Shown piece by piece: positions 38,680-47,188 of a stretch of 47,188 nt of DNA; positions within the stretch are counted from its first letter, which is position 1, and each line of letters begins with the position of its first letter. Below the pieces are notes generated by a model that saw nothing but the letters and a program-made list of their open reading frames with translations, ran no database searches and was not told where the DNA came from. The stretch is taken from the NCBI GenBank assembly GCA_001781335.1, contig MFLL01000032.1, forward strand, positions 1 through 47,188, given 5' to 3'. The translations under genes and the position numbers were made by a program. This DNA comes from Candidatus Kaiserbacteria bacterium RIFCSPHIGHO2_02_FULL_55_25 (GTDB lineage: Bacteria; Patescibacteriota; Minisyncoccia; Phycocordibacterales; UBA2100).

Positions 38680-40464
38680 ATGGCGATAGAAGGACATATA
38701 TCAGTTACCGACCTAGCTCGCATCTTTGGGGTGTCCCGTCAGGCGGTACAAAAGATGCTCAAGGGCCAGGAGGGGCTTCGTATCAAGAAAGTCGGGGCGG
38801 GATTCTTGTATGAAATTGATGCCCTCCCAAAGGAGATGCAGGAGCGAATCCATGCGGCGCAAAAAGAGGCGGCGGATAGCGTAATTCGCGCCGGTACTCG
38901 AAAACACAAAGATATCGACTTCGAGCAGGAACTTTGGAGCGCGGCGGACAAGCTCCGCGGGAACATTGATGCCGGCGAATATAAGCACGTCGTACTCGGG
39001 CTCCTCTTCTTGAAGTACGTGTCCGATGCGTTCTATATGCGCCGCGCAGAACTCGAGAAGCGGCTCGCCGACCCGAGGGACAAAGAATTTTACATAGCGG
39101 ACGAAAAGGGACGCGCTGTCATTTTTGAGAATCGCGATTCATATCGAAGCACCGGTATTTTTTATATACCAGAGAAATCGCGGTGGGAACATCTGCGTGA
39201 GCACGCGATGCACTCCGATATCGGCAAGTATATAGATGATGCGATGCTCGCGGTCGAAGAAGAGAACCCGAAACAGCTCAAGGGAGTGCTCCCGAAAATA
39301 TTCACCCGTACGCCGCTCGAGAGCAACGTGCTCGGCGAGCTCGTGAACATTTTTTCTCGTATCAAATTCAACCACGACATCGACCACGAGAAAGACATGC
39401 TCGGGCGAGTGTATGAATATTTCCTTGGGCAGTTTGCTTCTTCCGAAGGAAAGCGGGGCGGCGAATTTTATTCGCCAAGGTCGCTCGTAAAACTTATCGT
39501 CGAAATCCTCGCGCCGTATGAGAACGCGCGCATCTTCGACCCTGCGGCCGGAAGTGGCGGTATGTTCGTACAATCAAGCTCGTATCTCAAGGCGCACGGT
39601 AAAGACGCGGCGCACCTCGCGGTATTCGGGCAGGAAAGCAATACAACGACTTGGCGGCTTTGCCGGATGAATCTCGCTATAAGGGGAATTTTCGGTGATA
39701 TCCAAGTGGGCAACTCCTACTACGACGACAAATTCTCCGACCTTCGTGCAGATTTTGTAATCGCCAACCCGCCCTTTAATGCGGAATGGGACCCCAATCG
39801 ATTGAGCGAGAACGATCCCCGCCTCAAATATGGGACGCCGCCCGCAAGCAACGCCAATTACATGTGGATACAGCACTTCATCCATCACTTGGCACCGAAT
39901 GGCATGGCGGGCTTTGTTATGGCCAACGGCGCTCTTGCGGTCGGCGGCCGAGAGGGCGAAATCCGCAAAAAGATTATTGAAGCAGATTTTGTGGATGTCA
40001 TCGTCGCATGCCCTCCGAAGCTCTTCTACAACGTTGCTCTGCCTGTTTCTCTGTGGTTTGTGGCAAAAAATAAAAAGGGCGACCGATTCCGCAATCGCGC
40101 CGGAGAGACGCTTTTTATAGATGCGCGAGAGCAAGTTGAAGCGATATCCCGTAAACAGGTTGTCTTTACCGACGAGCACATAAAAAAGATTGCGGATACC
40201 GTTCGCGCATGGCGCGGGGAGAAAGGCGCACCGGAGTACCACGATGTCCCCGGCTTTGCCAAGGCGGTCAAGAGAGAAGATATCGAGAAGTCGGGCTATG
40301 TGCTCACGCCCGGCCGATACGTAGGACTCGCAGACGAGGTGGACGATGGTGTGTCATTTGAGGACAAGATGCAAAAACTCTCGGGAGAGCTAAAGGATGC
40401 GTTCAAGAAGGGTGATGAACTCGAAGCGCGGATAACAGAAAACCTTAAGCGAATGCAATTTTAA
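38680..40464 (+). CDS. hsdM: type I restriction-modification methyltransferase subunit with N-terminal HTH
   Basis: VTDLARIFGVSRQAVQKMLKG...ALPKEMQERI then GRVYEYFLGQFASSEGKRGGEFYSPRSLVKLIVEIL, FDPAAGSGGMFV, FVIANPPFN. Confidence 0.92.
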   Translation: MAIEGHISVTDLARIFGVSRQAVQKMLKGQEGLRIKKVGAGFLYEIDALPKEMQERIHAAQKEAADSVIRAGTRKHKDIDFEQELWSAADKLRGNIDAGEYKHVVLGLLFLKYVSDAFYMRRAELEKRLADPRDKEFYIADEKGRAVIFENRDSYRSTGIFYIPEKSRWEHLREHAMHSDIGKYIDDAMLAVEEENPKQLKGVLPKIFTRTPLESNVLGELVNIFSRIKFNHDIDHEKDMLGRVYEYFLGQFASSEGKRGGEFYSPRSLVKLIVEILAPYENARIFDPAAGSGGMFVQSSSYLKAHGKDAAHLAVFGQESNTTTWRLCRMNLAIRGIFGDIQVGNSYYDDKFSDLRADFVIANPPFNAEWDPNRLSENDPRLKYGTPPASNANYMWIQHFIHHLAPNGMAGFVMANGALAVGGREGEIRKKIIEADFVDVIVACPPKLFYNVALPVSLWFVAKNKKGDRFRNRAGETLFIDAREQVEAISRKQVVFTDEHIKKIADTVRAWRGEKGAPEYHDVPGFAKAVKREDIEKSGYVLTPGRYVGLADEVDDGVSFEDKMQKLSGELKDAFKKGDELEARITENLKRMQF

Positions 40465-40466
40465 AT

Positions 40467-41351
40467 ATGGCACTCCTCAATCCTTTACATCTCAAAAGTG
40501 TTGTAGCGATTGGCGCGCTCAATAAGCGAAAGAAATTCACCTGCCAAGCGACCGGGTTTTTGGTTGGTTTCCTCGCTAAAAATTCCAAAGATCCTACAAA
40601 GCGCGCATATTACGTCTTTCTTGTGACAAACCGCCATGTCTTTGATGGGAAAGATGGCGCACATCTTCGATTTAACTTGCAAAATGGAAAATCTGAAGTC
40701 GTCCCACAAGCGTTGAAGTTTCCGAATAATGAACTGAGGTGGCTAGCCCATCCGAACAAGAAAGTTGATCTGGCTCTTCTCAATGTCAACCCTCAAGTAC
40801 TCGTCCAACACGGCATCGACTACATTTTCTTCAATGAGGAAATGTTTGCCTATCAACGAGATTTCGGACGGTTAGGGATTTCTGTTGGAGACGATGTCTT
40901 CGCGCTTGGCTTCCCGATGGGATTCGCTGGCATCACGCAGAATTTTCCATATGCAAAAACAGGAATTATATCTCGGTTTGACAAGGAGTTACTAAGAAGT
41001 AACAAAGCATTTCTGGTCGATTCGTCGATTTTTCCGGGAAACAGCGGTGGTCCGGTTATCCTAAGACCGACTAACACCGCCTTGGCGAATACCAAAGTGG
41101 TCTCATCGGCATATTTGTTGGGCGCAATTACGGGTTACTTGCCTTATAGAGAAGAGTTATGGACTCACCAAACAAACCCGCCGACGGTCGTCAGTTTAGA
41201 ACGTGAACATTCTGGGCTGTCCTTCGTAGTACCGATGGATTACGTGAAGCAGATTTTCGGACGTTGGATAAAAGCCAAGAAACGGCTTGAAAAGGCGCAG
41301 GAAAGCAACGGAGGGCAACCCGCTGCGCCGGATATAAAAACAAGCGTATGA
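40467..41351 (+). CDS. trypsin-like serine protease in RM operon
   Basis: His in VTNRHVF, Asp in KKVDLALL, Ser in FPGNSGGPV. Confidence 0.82.
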   Translation: MALLNPLHLKSVVAIGALNKRKKFTCQATGFLVGFLAKNSKDPTKRAYYVFLVTNRHVFDGKDGAHLRFNLQNGKSEVVPQALKFPNNELRWLAHPNKKVDLALLNVNPQVLVQHGIDYIFFNEEMFAYQRDFGRLGISVGDDVFALGFPMGFAGITQNFPYAKTGIISRFDKELLRSNKAFLVDSSIFPGNSGGPVILRPTNTALANTKVVSSAYLLGAITGYLPYREELWTHQTNPPTVVSLEREHSGLSFVVPMDYVKQIFGRWIKAKKRLEKAQESNGGQPAAPDIKTSV

Positions 41352-41367
41352 CCACAAAAAACGAAAT

Positions 41368-41811
41368 GTGATTGAGACAATACAAAACACCTCGCTCCTA
41401 TTTAATACGCTGGCAGGCGTGGCTAATGTTATTTTAGGCGGTCTCAATATCTATTTGTTTATCCAAAATCGGAGGGAAAGACATTCTCGACTGCATCGCG
41501 ACATCAATGTCAAGGAATCAGAGTTAGAGGCCTTGAGGTTGCAACACCGGCAGGAACGCGAAGAGTTGGAGGCCAATTACGAAGGCGGAGTTAGAGAAAG
41601 TGAATTTATGCGTGTTGACGCTAGGACTGAAAATGACAGGCGAAGGTTCGACAGGATGTGGCAGAGACAACGAGGCGAAGAGGAAATAGCTTTTGCTGAA
41701 CTTGGCCATCTGTATGAATTAAGAGACGGACAGCAGGGATATTTTGTCCAGCAAGAGTCAAAAATCATCAAACCTTGGAATGCTATCCGAAAGTTTTTCA
41801 AACGCCTATGA
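41368..41811 (+). CDS. small TM + coiled-coil protein (GTG start)
   Basis: TM at ANVILGGLNIYLFIQ, then charged helix ESELEALRLQHRQEREELEANYE. Confidence 0.6.
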   Translation: MIETIQNTSLLFNTLAGVANVILGGLNIYLFIQNRRERHSRLHRDINVKESELEALRLQHRQEREELEANYEGGVRESEFMRVDARTENDRRRFDRMWQRQRGEEEIAFAELGHLYELRDGQQGYFVQQESKIIKPWNAIRKFFKRL

Positions 41812-42893
41812 CCGCAAAAACCAATACAACTTGGCGAACGATGAGGTTGGGAGACGTGGCGAGCAACTTTGACTCGAAGCGTCGGCCACTTTCCTCTATG
41901 CAACGAGCAAGTATGCGCGGCTCATACCCATACTATGGTGCAGCAGAAATTTTTGACTACATAAACGATTATATCTTTGACGGTCTGCATTTACTTGTTG
42001 CTGAAGACGGTACCGTTACTACAGACGATGGACATCCTGTCTTGCAGCTTGCTGATGGAAAGTTTTGGGTAAATAACCACGCACATATCATAAAAGGAGA
42101 GGATGACGAAGATACAAAATATCTATACTACGCCCTTTCCACCATCGGGATTAATCCTTACATCACGGGAGCTGTTCAGCTCAAGATTACGCAACAGAAC
42201 TTGAATAGCATTGAGATCTCGTTTCCGGAAAAATCGGAACGTCAAAAGTTGGTGGAGGTACTGGCGGCGTTTGATGAAAAAATAGAGAACAACAACCGCA
42301 TCATCAAGACACTTGAAGAAATGGCGCAGGCGATTTTCAAGAAACGATTCGACGTCCCAGTCGATGATCTACCGAAAGGATGGGGGGTGAGAAATGTGCT
42401 TGAAATAGTGAAGCGAATCTCTGTTGGCAAAAAGTACGAAAACAAAACTGCTCTATCAGCCGGCAAAGTGCCCATCTTGGATCAAGGACAATCGGGATAT
42501 ATCGGCTTTCATAATGACGAGCCAGGTGTGGGGGCAAGTATCGATGAGCCGGTCGTCGTCTTCACAAATCACACTTGCAATTATCGACTTATGACACGGT
42601 CATTTTCTGCAATTCAAAACGTACTACCGTATGTGGGGACGAACGGCTACCCAACGCTCTTCGTCTACTACCTCACACGTGGGAAAATCACTATGCAGGA
42701 ATACAAGGGACATTGGCCGGATTTTGAACAGCAAGATTTCGTGGTACCGCCCCCAGCACTCGCTGAGGAATTCGCGTCTTTCGTAAAGCCAATGGTGCAG
42801 AAAACAGTTGAAGCAGAGAACGAAAACCAAAAACTCGGTGCCATACGCGACCTCCTTCTACCGCGCCTGATGAGTGGAGAAATACGAGTATAA
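41808..42893 (+). CDS. hsdS: type I RM specificity subunit
   Basis: two TRD-like halves; ISFPEKSERQKLVEVLAAFDEKIENNNRIIKTLEEMAQAIFKKRF; IRDLLLPRLMSGEIRV. Confidence 0.93.
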   Translation: MTAKTNTTWRTMRLGDVASNFDSKRRPLSSMQRASMRGSYPYYGAAEIFDYINDYIFDGLHLLVAEDGTVTTDDGHPVLQLADGKFWVNNHAHIIKGEDDEDTKYLYYALSTIGINPYITGAVQLKITQQNLNSIEISFPEKSERQKLVEVLAAFDEKIENNNRIIKTLEEMAQAIFKKRFDVPVDDLPKGWGVRNVLEIVKRISVGKKYENKTALSAGKVPILDQGQSGYIGFHNDEPGVGASIDEPVVVFTNHTCNYRLMTRSFSAIQNVLPYVGTNGYPTLFVYYLTRGKITMQEYKGHWPDFEQQDFVVPPPALAEEFASFVKPMVQKTVEAENENQKLGAIRDLLLPRLMSGEIRV

Positions 42894-42895
42894 AT

Positions 42896-43399
42896 ATGGC
42901 AACAACCACAATTTTGCAGCTAATCTCCAACTCAAATGTGTTCTCACCGCTAGTTTCCGGTGTTGTGGCAGCTACTGTCGCTTTGTGTGGACAGTACTAT
43001 TTTTTCTTAAAGAATCGTAATGAGGAAAGATACCAGAAACTCTATGGGCCACTCATATATCAATTGCTGAAAATGAGACTACTCACTAGCAACAGAGAGC
43101 AGCTAACGGCGGAAATTATGCAGGAACTCCGAGACCCAAGCCAAAGAATAGAAGAGATGCAAACACATGGCAGGCCGTTAGTTCTTGAGTGGATAAAACA
43201 TAAAGAAAGCATAGAGAAACTTTTCGAAGAATATCCAGGGCAAATAAAAAATGAAGACATTGGCTTGGTGGGTGACTTTTTGGATGGATGTATCAAACGA
43301 AAAATAACGGAAGATGGAAAAAACTGGTACACAACGGAAGAGAGAACAAACAAGCTAATGACAGCAATTCAAGCCTTACAAGAAAGATTCCTGCCATGA
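42896..43399 (+). CDS. membrane-anchored hypothetical protein in RM operon
   Basis: N-terminal TM LVSGVVAATVALCGQYYFFL; between hsdS and hsdR. Confidence 0.6.
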   Translation: MATTTILQLISNSNVFSPLVSGVVAATVALCGQYYFFLKNRNEERYQKLYGPLIYQLLKMRLLTSNREQLTAEIMQELRDPSQRIEEMQTHGRPLVLEWIKHKESIEKLFEEYPGQIKNEDIGLVGDFLDGCIKRKITEDGKNWYTTEERTNKLMTAIQALQERFLP

Positions 43400-46300
43400 C
43401 CAACAAACTCAATGAAAATTCGCTTGCCGAACAGCCGGTCATTGAATGGCTCAAGGAGCTCGGCTATGACTACGAATTCGGGCCGGACTTGGCACCCGGA
43501 CAAATAACCGCAGAGCGGGAGAATTTCCGCGAAGTGCTGCTTTTGACGCGCTTGAAACGTTCTATTCGTAGGCTCAATCCCGACCTTCCGGATATTGGCA
43601 TAGAGGCGGCGAGCCGAGCCCTGTCTGATGTCGTGCGACAGAATCTCGACCTTGCAAACCGCGAAGCGCATACATCCATCACGGAAGGTATCAAGGTTGA
43701 GCTCCGTGACAGCGATGGAACTGACGAAGTGCAGATTGTAAAGGTGATTGATTTTGACGTGCCGCAAAATAATGAATTTCTTGTGGTAAATCAATTCGCG
43801 ATTCAAGGTCCCGACTCTGTGCGCAGGCCGGATGTATTGGTGTACGTGAACGGTATTCCGCTCGGCGTGTTTGAACTCAAGAGCCCAACAAGCGAGTCTG
43901 GAACCATTCGCTCCGCCTTTCTTCAGCTTGAGGACTACAAAAAAGAAATCGCCGACCTCTTCGTGTACAACAACCTCCTCGTTGTCAGCGATTTGGTAAA
44001 GGCCCGATACGGGACTATTTCAAGTGCGTGGGACCGCTTCGCGGTATGGAAAGGGCTTGAGAGCGAACAGGACGACCTCAAGGGAATGTCGGAGCTTGAG
44101 ATTTTGGTGAAAGGCATTTTCCACAAAGAACGGCTCTTAGATATTTTTCGCTACTTTACGATTTTCGAGGCAGACAGCGACGGAGAGTCTCCGAAGTATA
44201 CGAAGAAGGTGGCGCAATACCATCAGTACTATGGGGTAAATAAGGCAGTCGCCGCGACTGTGAAGGCCAAGAAGCCCAAAGGCAACGGCAAGGTCGGAGT
44301 ATTTTGGCACACGCAAGGATCAGGCAAGTCCCTCTCGATGGTGTTTTATGTCAACAAAGTCAAAGTATCTCCGACGCTCAAGAGCCCGACTTTTGTTTTC
44401 CTTACCGACCGCAACGACCTCGATGGCCAATTGCACAAGACTTTTTTACGAACCGGCTACCCGCATGCATGGCAAGCGTCAGGGGTTGACGCATTGCGGG
44501 AGCGTTTGCAGACACCGAGCGGCATTGTATTCACTACGATTCAAAAATTTGAGGATGAGGAAGAGAAGCTGGCGGGCGGGCTATCTCCCGCGGAGAACAT
44601 AATCGTCATTGCCGACGAGGCGCATCGTTCACAGTACGCCAAGCTTGCAGGCAATGTGCGCGAAGCGCTCCCCAACGCTTCGTTCATGGGCATCACCGGC
44701 ACGCCAATCAGCACCGAGTCGCGTGATACCAATCTCGTTTTCGGTGATTACATCAGTACATACAAAATCAATCAAGCGGTTGAAGACGGCGCGACTGTCC
44801 CGATTTTCTATGAGGGTCGGCTGGTACCCCTCCATCTCACCAATCACTTTATAGACGAGGAGTTTGACGAACTTGCGGAAGAACACACGATACCGCAAAG
44901 CGAGGTACTGAAGCGAAAGTTTGCAAAACTGGCTGAACTTGTAGGTACCCCGGAGCGAGTGCGGGAGATTGCCAAAGATATCGTCAACCACTTCAACAAC
45001 CGCGGACTTGAGGGCAAGGCGATGGTGGTAACCATGAAGCGAGAAATCGCCGCCGCTATGTACGAGGCAATCACGGCGCTGCCCTCTGCCCCAGAGGTGG
45101 CGGTAGTCATTTCAAACGCGGAGGAGTTTGCCGGACGTATCCAGCCAGAACTTCGCGCGAAAGAATTGGAGAAACGATTCAAAAGTATTACCGACCCCCT
45201 GAAAATTGTCATCGTCTGCGACATGTGGCTCACCGGCTTTGACGTACCGCACTTGCACACCATGTATATCGACAAGCCGCTCAAGAACCACACGCTCATG
45301 CAGGCGATTGCGCGAGTTAACCGCATTTTTCGAGACAAGCCCGCAGGGCTCGTCGTTGATTACATCGGTATAGCCGATAATCTCAAGAAGGCACTTTCAA
45401 TCTACAGCGCCGACGATCGAAAGAACACGATGTTCCCAATAGAAGACATCGTGGCGAAGATGAAAGAGAAATATGACGTTGTTTCTTCGATGCTTTCCGG
45501 TGTGGCATACAGCGGATATCGCAAACTCGCCGCAGGCGAAGCAGCGAAGGTGTTTTATGAAGCGCTCAACTCTCTACTCACTGACCCGAAGACCGAAGGA
45601 CTCGATGAGGAGCGCAAGATGAGATTCTTGAAAGAAGCAGAGCTTCTCTCGAAGCTTTTTGGATTTGTCATGCCCCATCCCGAAGCTAACAGGATTCGCG
45701 ATGACGTTGAATTTTTCCGTGCCTTGAAGCGGGCAATAAACAAGCTTTCAGACTCCGCAGATTTTTTGCCGTCTATGGATACGGCCGGTATCGAGTCTGC
45801 GATTCGCGAACTTATATCGGAAAGTGTCGCAGCGGAGGGTGTTATAGACATTCTCAAGATGAACGACGGCACGAAGGCCGATTTATCAATTTTCGACGAT
45901 AAGTTTCTTGAAGAGGTAAAAAATCTCAAGTACAAAAACTTGGCTGTAGAAGTCCTGAAAAAACTATTGAGCGATGAGCTACGTGTCCGAGTGAAGAAAA
46001 ACGTCACCCGCTACGAGACACTGATGCGTTTACTCGAACAGATTATTGAGGAGTATGAAAACAACATTATCAATTCGAGCAAGGTAATCGAACGACTCGT
46101 TGAACTCGCTAAGGAAATTAAAAAGACGGAACTCGCGATGCGCGATACTGGCCTCACGGAGGAAGAAGCGGCATTCTACGATCTCGTATCAAAAGGTAAG
46201 CACGCAATCGCACGAAACGGTGAGCTCAAAGCATTGGTGAAAGAAATGGTTTCGTTGATTAAGCGCGATTTGACGGTGGACTGGTCAAATAGCGAGGTTA

Positions 46301-46437
46301 TTAAATCACGCATTCGCGCAAATGTTCGGCTCATGCTTTTGCGCAAGCAGGTTCCCGCGGAAGAGGCGGAGGTGCTCGTGGAGTCTATCTACAATCAAGC
46401 GTTCGCGTTGTTTAGGGACTTTAGTGCCGCGCGATAG
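43396..46437 (+). CDS. hsdR: type I restriction enzyme R subunit
   Basis: FELKSPTSESGTIRSAFLQLEDYK nuclease motif, FWHTQGSGKSLSMVFYV, VIADEAHRSQY, MQAIARVNR. Confidence 0.95.
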   Translation: MTNKLNENSLAEQPVIEWLKELGYDYEFGPDLAPGQITAERENFREVLLLTRLKRSIRRLNPDLPDIGIEAASRALSDVVRQNLDLANREAHTSITEGIKVELRDSDGTDEVQIVKVIDFDVPQNNEFLVVNQFAIQGPDSVRRPDVLVYVNGIPLGVFELKSPTSESGTIRSAFLQLEDYKKEIADLFVYNNLLVVSDLVKARYGTISSAWDRFAVWKGLESEQDDLKGMSELEILVKGIFHKERLLDIFRYFTIFEADSDGESPKYTKKVAQYHQYYGVNKAVAATVKAKKPKGNGKVGVFWHTQGSGKSLSMVFYVNKVKVSPTLKSPTFVFLTDRNDLDGQLHKTFLRTGYPHAWQASGVDALRERLQTPSGIVFTTIQKFEDEEEKLAGGLSPAENIIVIADEAHRSQYAKLAGNVREALPNASFMGITGTPISTESRDTNLVFGDYISTYKINQAVEDGATVPIFYEGRLVPLHLTNHFIDEEFDELAEEHTIPQSEVLKRKFAKLAELVGTPERVREIAKDIVNHFNNRGLEGKAMVVTMKREIAAAMYEAITALPSAPEVAVVISNAEEFAGRIQPELRAKELEKRFKSITDPLKIVIVCDMWLTGFDVPHLHTMYIDKPLKNHTLMQAIARVNRIFRDKPAGLVVDYIGIADNLKKALSIYSADDRKNTMFPIEDIVAKMKEKYDVVSSMLSGVAYSGYRKLAAGEAAKVFYEALNSLLTDPKTEGLDEERKMRFLKEAELLSKLFGFVMPHPEANRIRDDVEFFRALKRAINKLSDSADFLPSMDTAGIESAIRELISESVAAEGVIDILKMNDGTKADLSIFDDKFLEEVKNLKYKNLAVEVLKKLLSDELRVRVKKNVTRYETLMRLLEQIIEEYENNIINSSKVIERLVELAKEIKKTELAMRDTGLTEEEAAFYDLVSKGKHAIARNGELKALVKEMVSLIKRDLTVDWSNSEVIKSRIRANVRLMLLRKQVPAEEAEVLVESIYNQAFALFRDFSAAR

Positions 46438-46535
46438 GGAGAAAATCTTATCCTCTAATTATACCACTTCCAGCCAAAAAAGCAAGCATTTGCGGGCCAA
46501 CTATGTGAGCCGTTCGGCTAGGGTAAAATACGGGC

Positions 46536-47093
46536 ATGGCTGACGACGCACCAGTACAAGTACCAACGCCCGAACCAACGCCACCGGAACCCGCACAGGA
46601 AGCGCCTGCGCCCGTAGAAATGCCCGTCCCTGCCCCCGCAGAAGCAACAGCGCCCGAAACCACCCCCGTCGCACAAAGCTCCGGCGAGCCAACGCAAACG
46701 GCTCAGCCCGAAACCCAAACGGCTCAAATGGGAAGAAGTGAGCCGTTACCCGCTCCGAGTGAGCCGTTACCGAATCAGCAACCGGCATCGCAGCCGAGCG
46801 TGCCGGCACAAGTTGCAGCGCCAATCGTACACCTCGGTCGCGATGTGCTAACCAAAGCCCGCGCCACGATTCAAGACCGGAAGCACAAAAAACTCGAAAA
46901 GATTCTGGAATTTCTGGACGCCAAAGCTAAAAATGGTTCGACAGGCTCACCACGAGTCACCAACGACGAGGTAGAAAAACTTCTGCACGTCTCGGACGCA
47001 ACGGCGACACGATATCTCTCTGCATTGGAAAAGGAAGGAAAAATCCAGCAAGTCGGGAAAACAGGAAAAGCAGTTGAGTACACACGCATTTGA
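46536..47093 (+). CDS. proline-rich protein with C-terminal winged-helix DNA-binding domain
   Basis: PVQVPTPEPTPPEPAQEAPAPVE...; C-term RVTNDEVEKLLHVSDATATRYLSALEKEGKIQQVGKTGKAVEYTRI. Confidence 0.7.
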   Translation: MADDAPVQVPTPEPTPPEPAQEAPAPVEMPVPAPAEATAPETTPVAQSSGEPTQTAQPETQTAQMGRSEPLPAPSEPLPNQQPASQPSVPAQVAAPIVHLGRDVLTKARATIQDRKHKKLEKILEFLDAKAKNGSTGSPRVTNDEVEKLLHVSDATATRYLSALEKEGKIQQVGKTGKAVEYTRI

Positions 47094-47188
47094 ATTTGAG
47101 TGCAAGGAGGCAAGAAATCGGATGTGAAATGCGATATACAAACGACGCGCAGCCGCGTTTCTCGCGGTTGACCCATGCGCCTGACCAG

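Noticed and set aside
41348-41371. Overlapping ATGACCACAAAAAACGAAATGTGA micro-ORF before the coiled-coil gene
   Set aside because: Only 7 codons; could be a start-site artefact or a small indel. Not enough to claim leader-peptide control.

Overview
The gene content looks like a Candidatus Patescibacteria (CPR/Parcubacteria-like) chromosome fragment; this lineage call is inference. Core content: 5'-truncated recG, aminotransferase, murI, comF, an ECF sigma / DUF5667-like pair, ligA, gatC-gatA, and a type IV pilus (T4P) cluster (pilM-N-O, pilB, receiver, pilT, pilC, several FTLIE-type prepilins, pilD). Accessory content: (1) a complete diversity-generating retroelement (VR target gene, TR, antisense Avd-like ORF, RT) beside an IS30-like transposase, inserted inside the T4P cluster. 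In a 99-nt VR/TR alignment all 17 mismatches fall at TR adenines. (2) A second, truncated DGR-type RT about 9 kb away that shares a 60-nt identical block with the intact RT. (3) Two tRNA genes (initiator tRNA-Met and tRNA-Thr GGT) interrupted in the anticodon loop by small group I introns, with free-standing LAGLIDADG-type genes nearby. (4) Two small regulator genes, each bracketed by two copies of its own long palindrome (38 bp and 30-32 bp), one sitting next to a decayed ligA tail. (5) Structured repeats of differing sequence but similar architecture at pilin gene junctions, which encode unusually long prepilin leaders. (6) A type I RM operon with an HTH-fused HsdM, a trypsin-like protease and two membrane/coiled-coil accessory ORFs. 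All calls come from reading the sequence; no database search was run.
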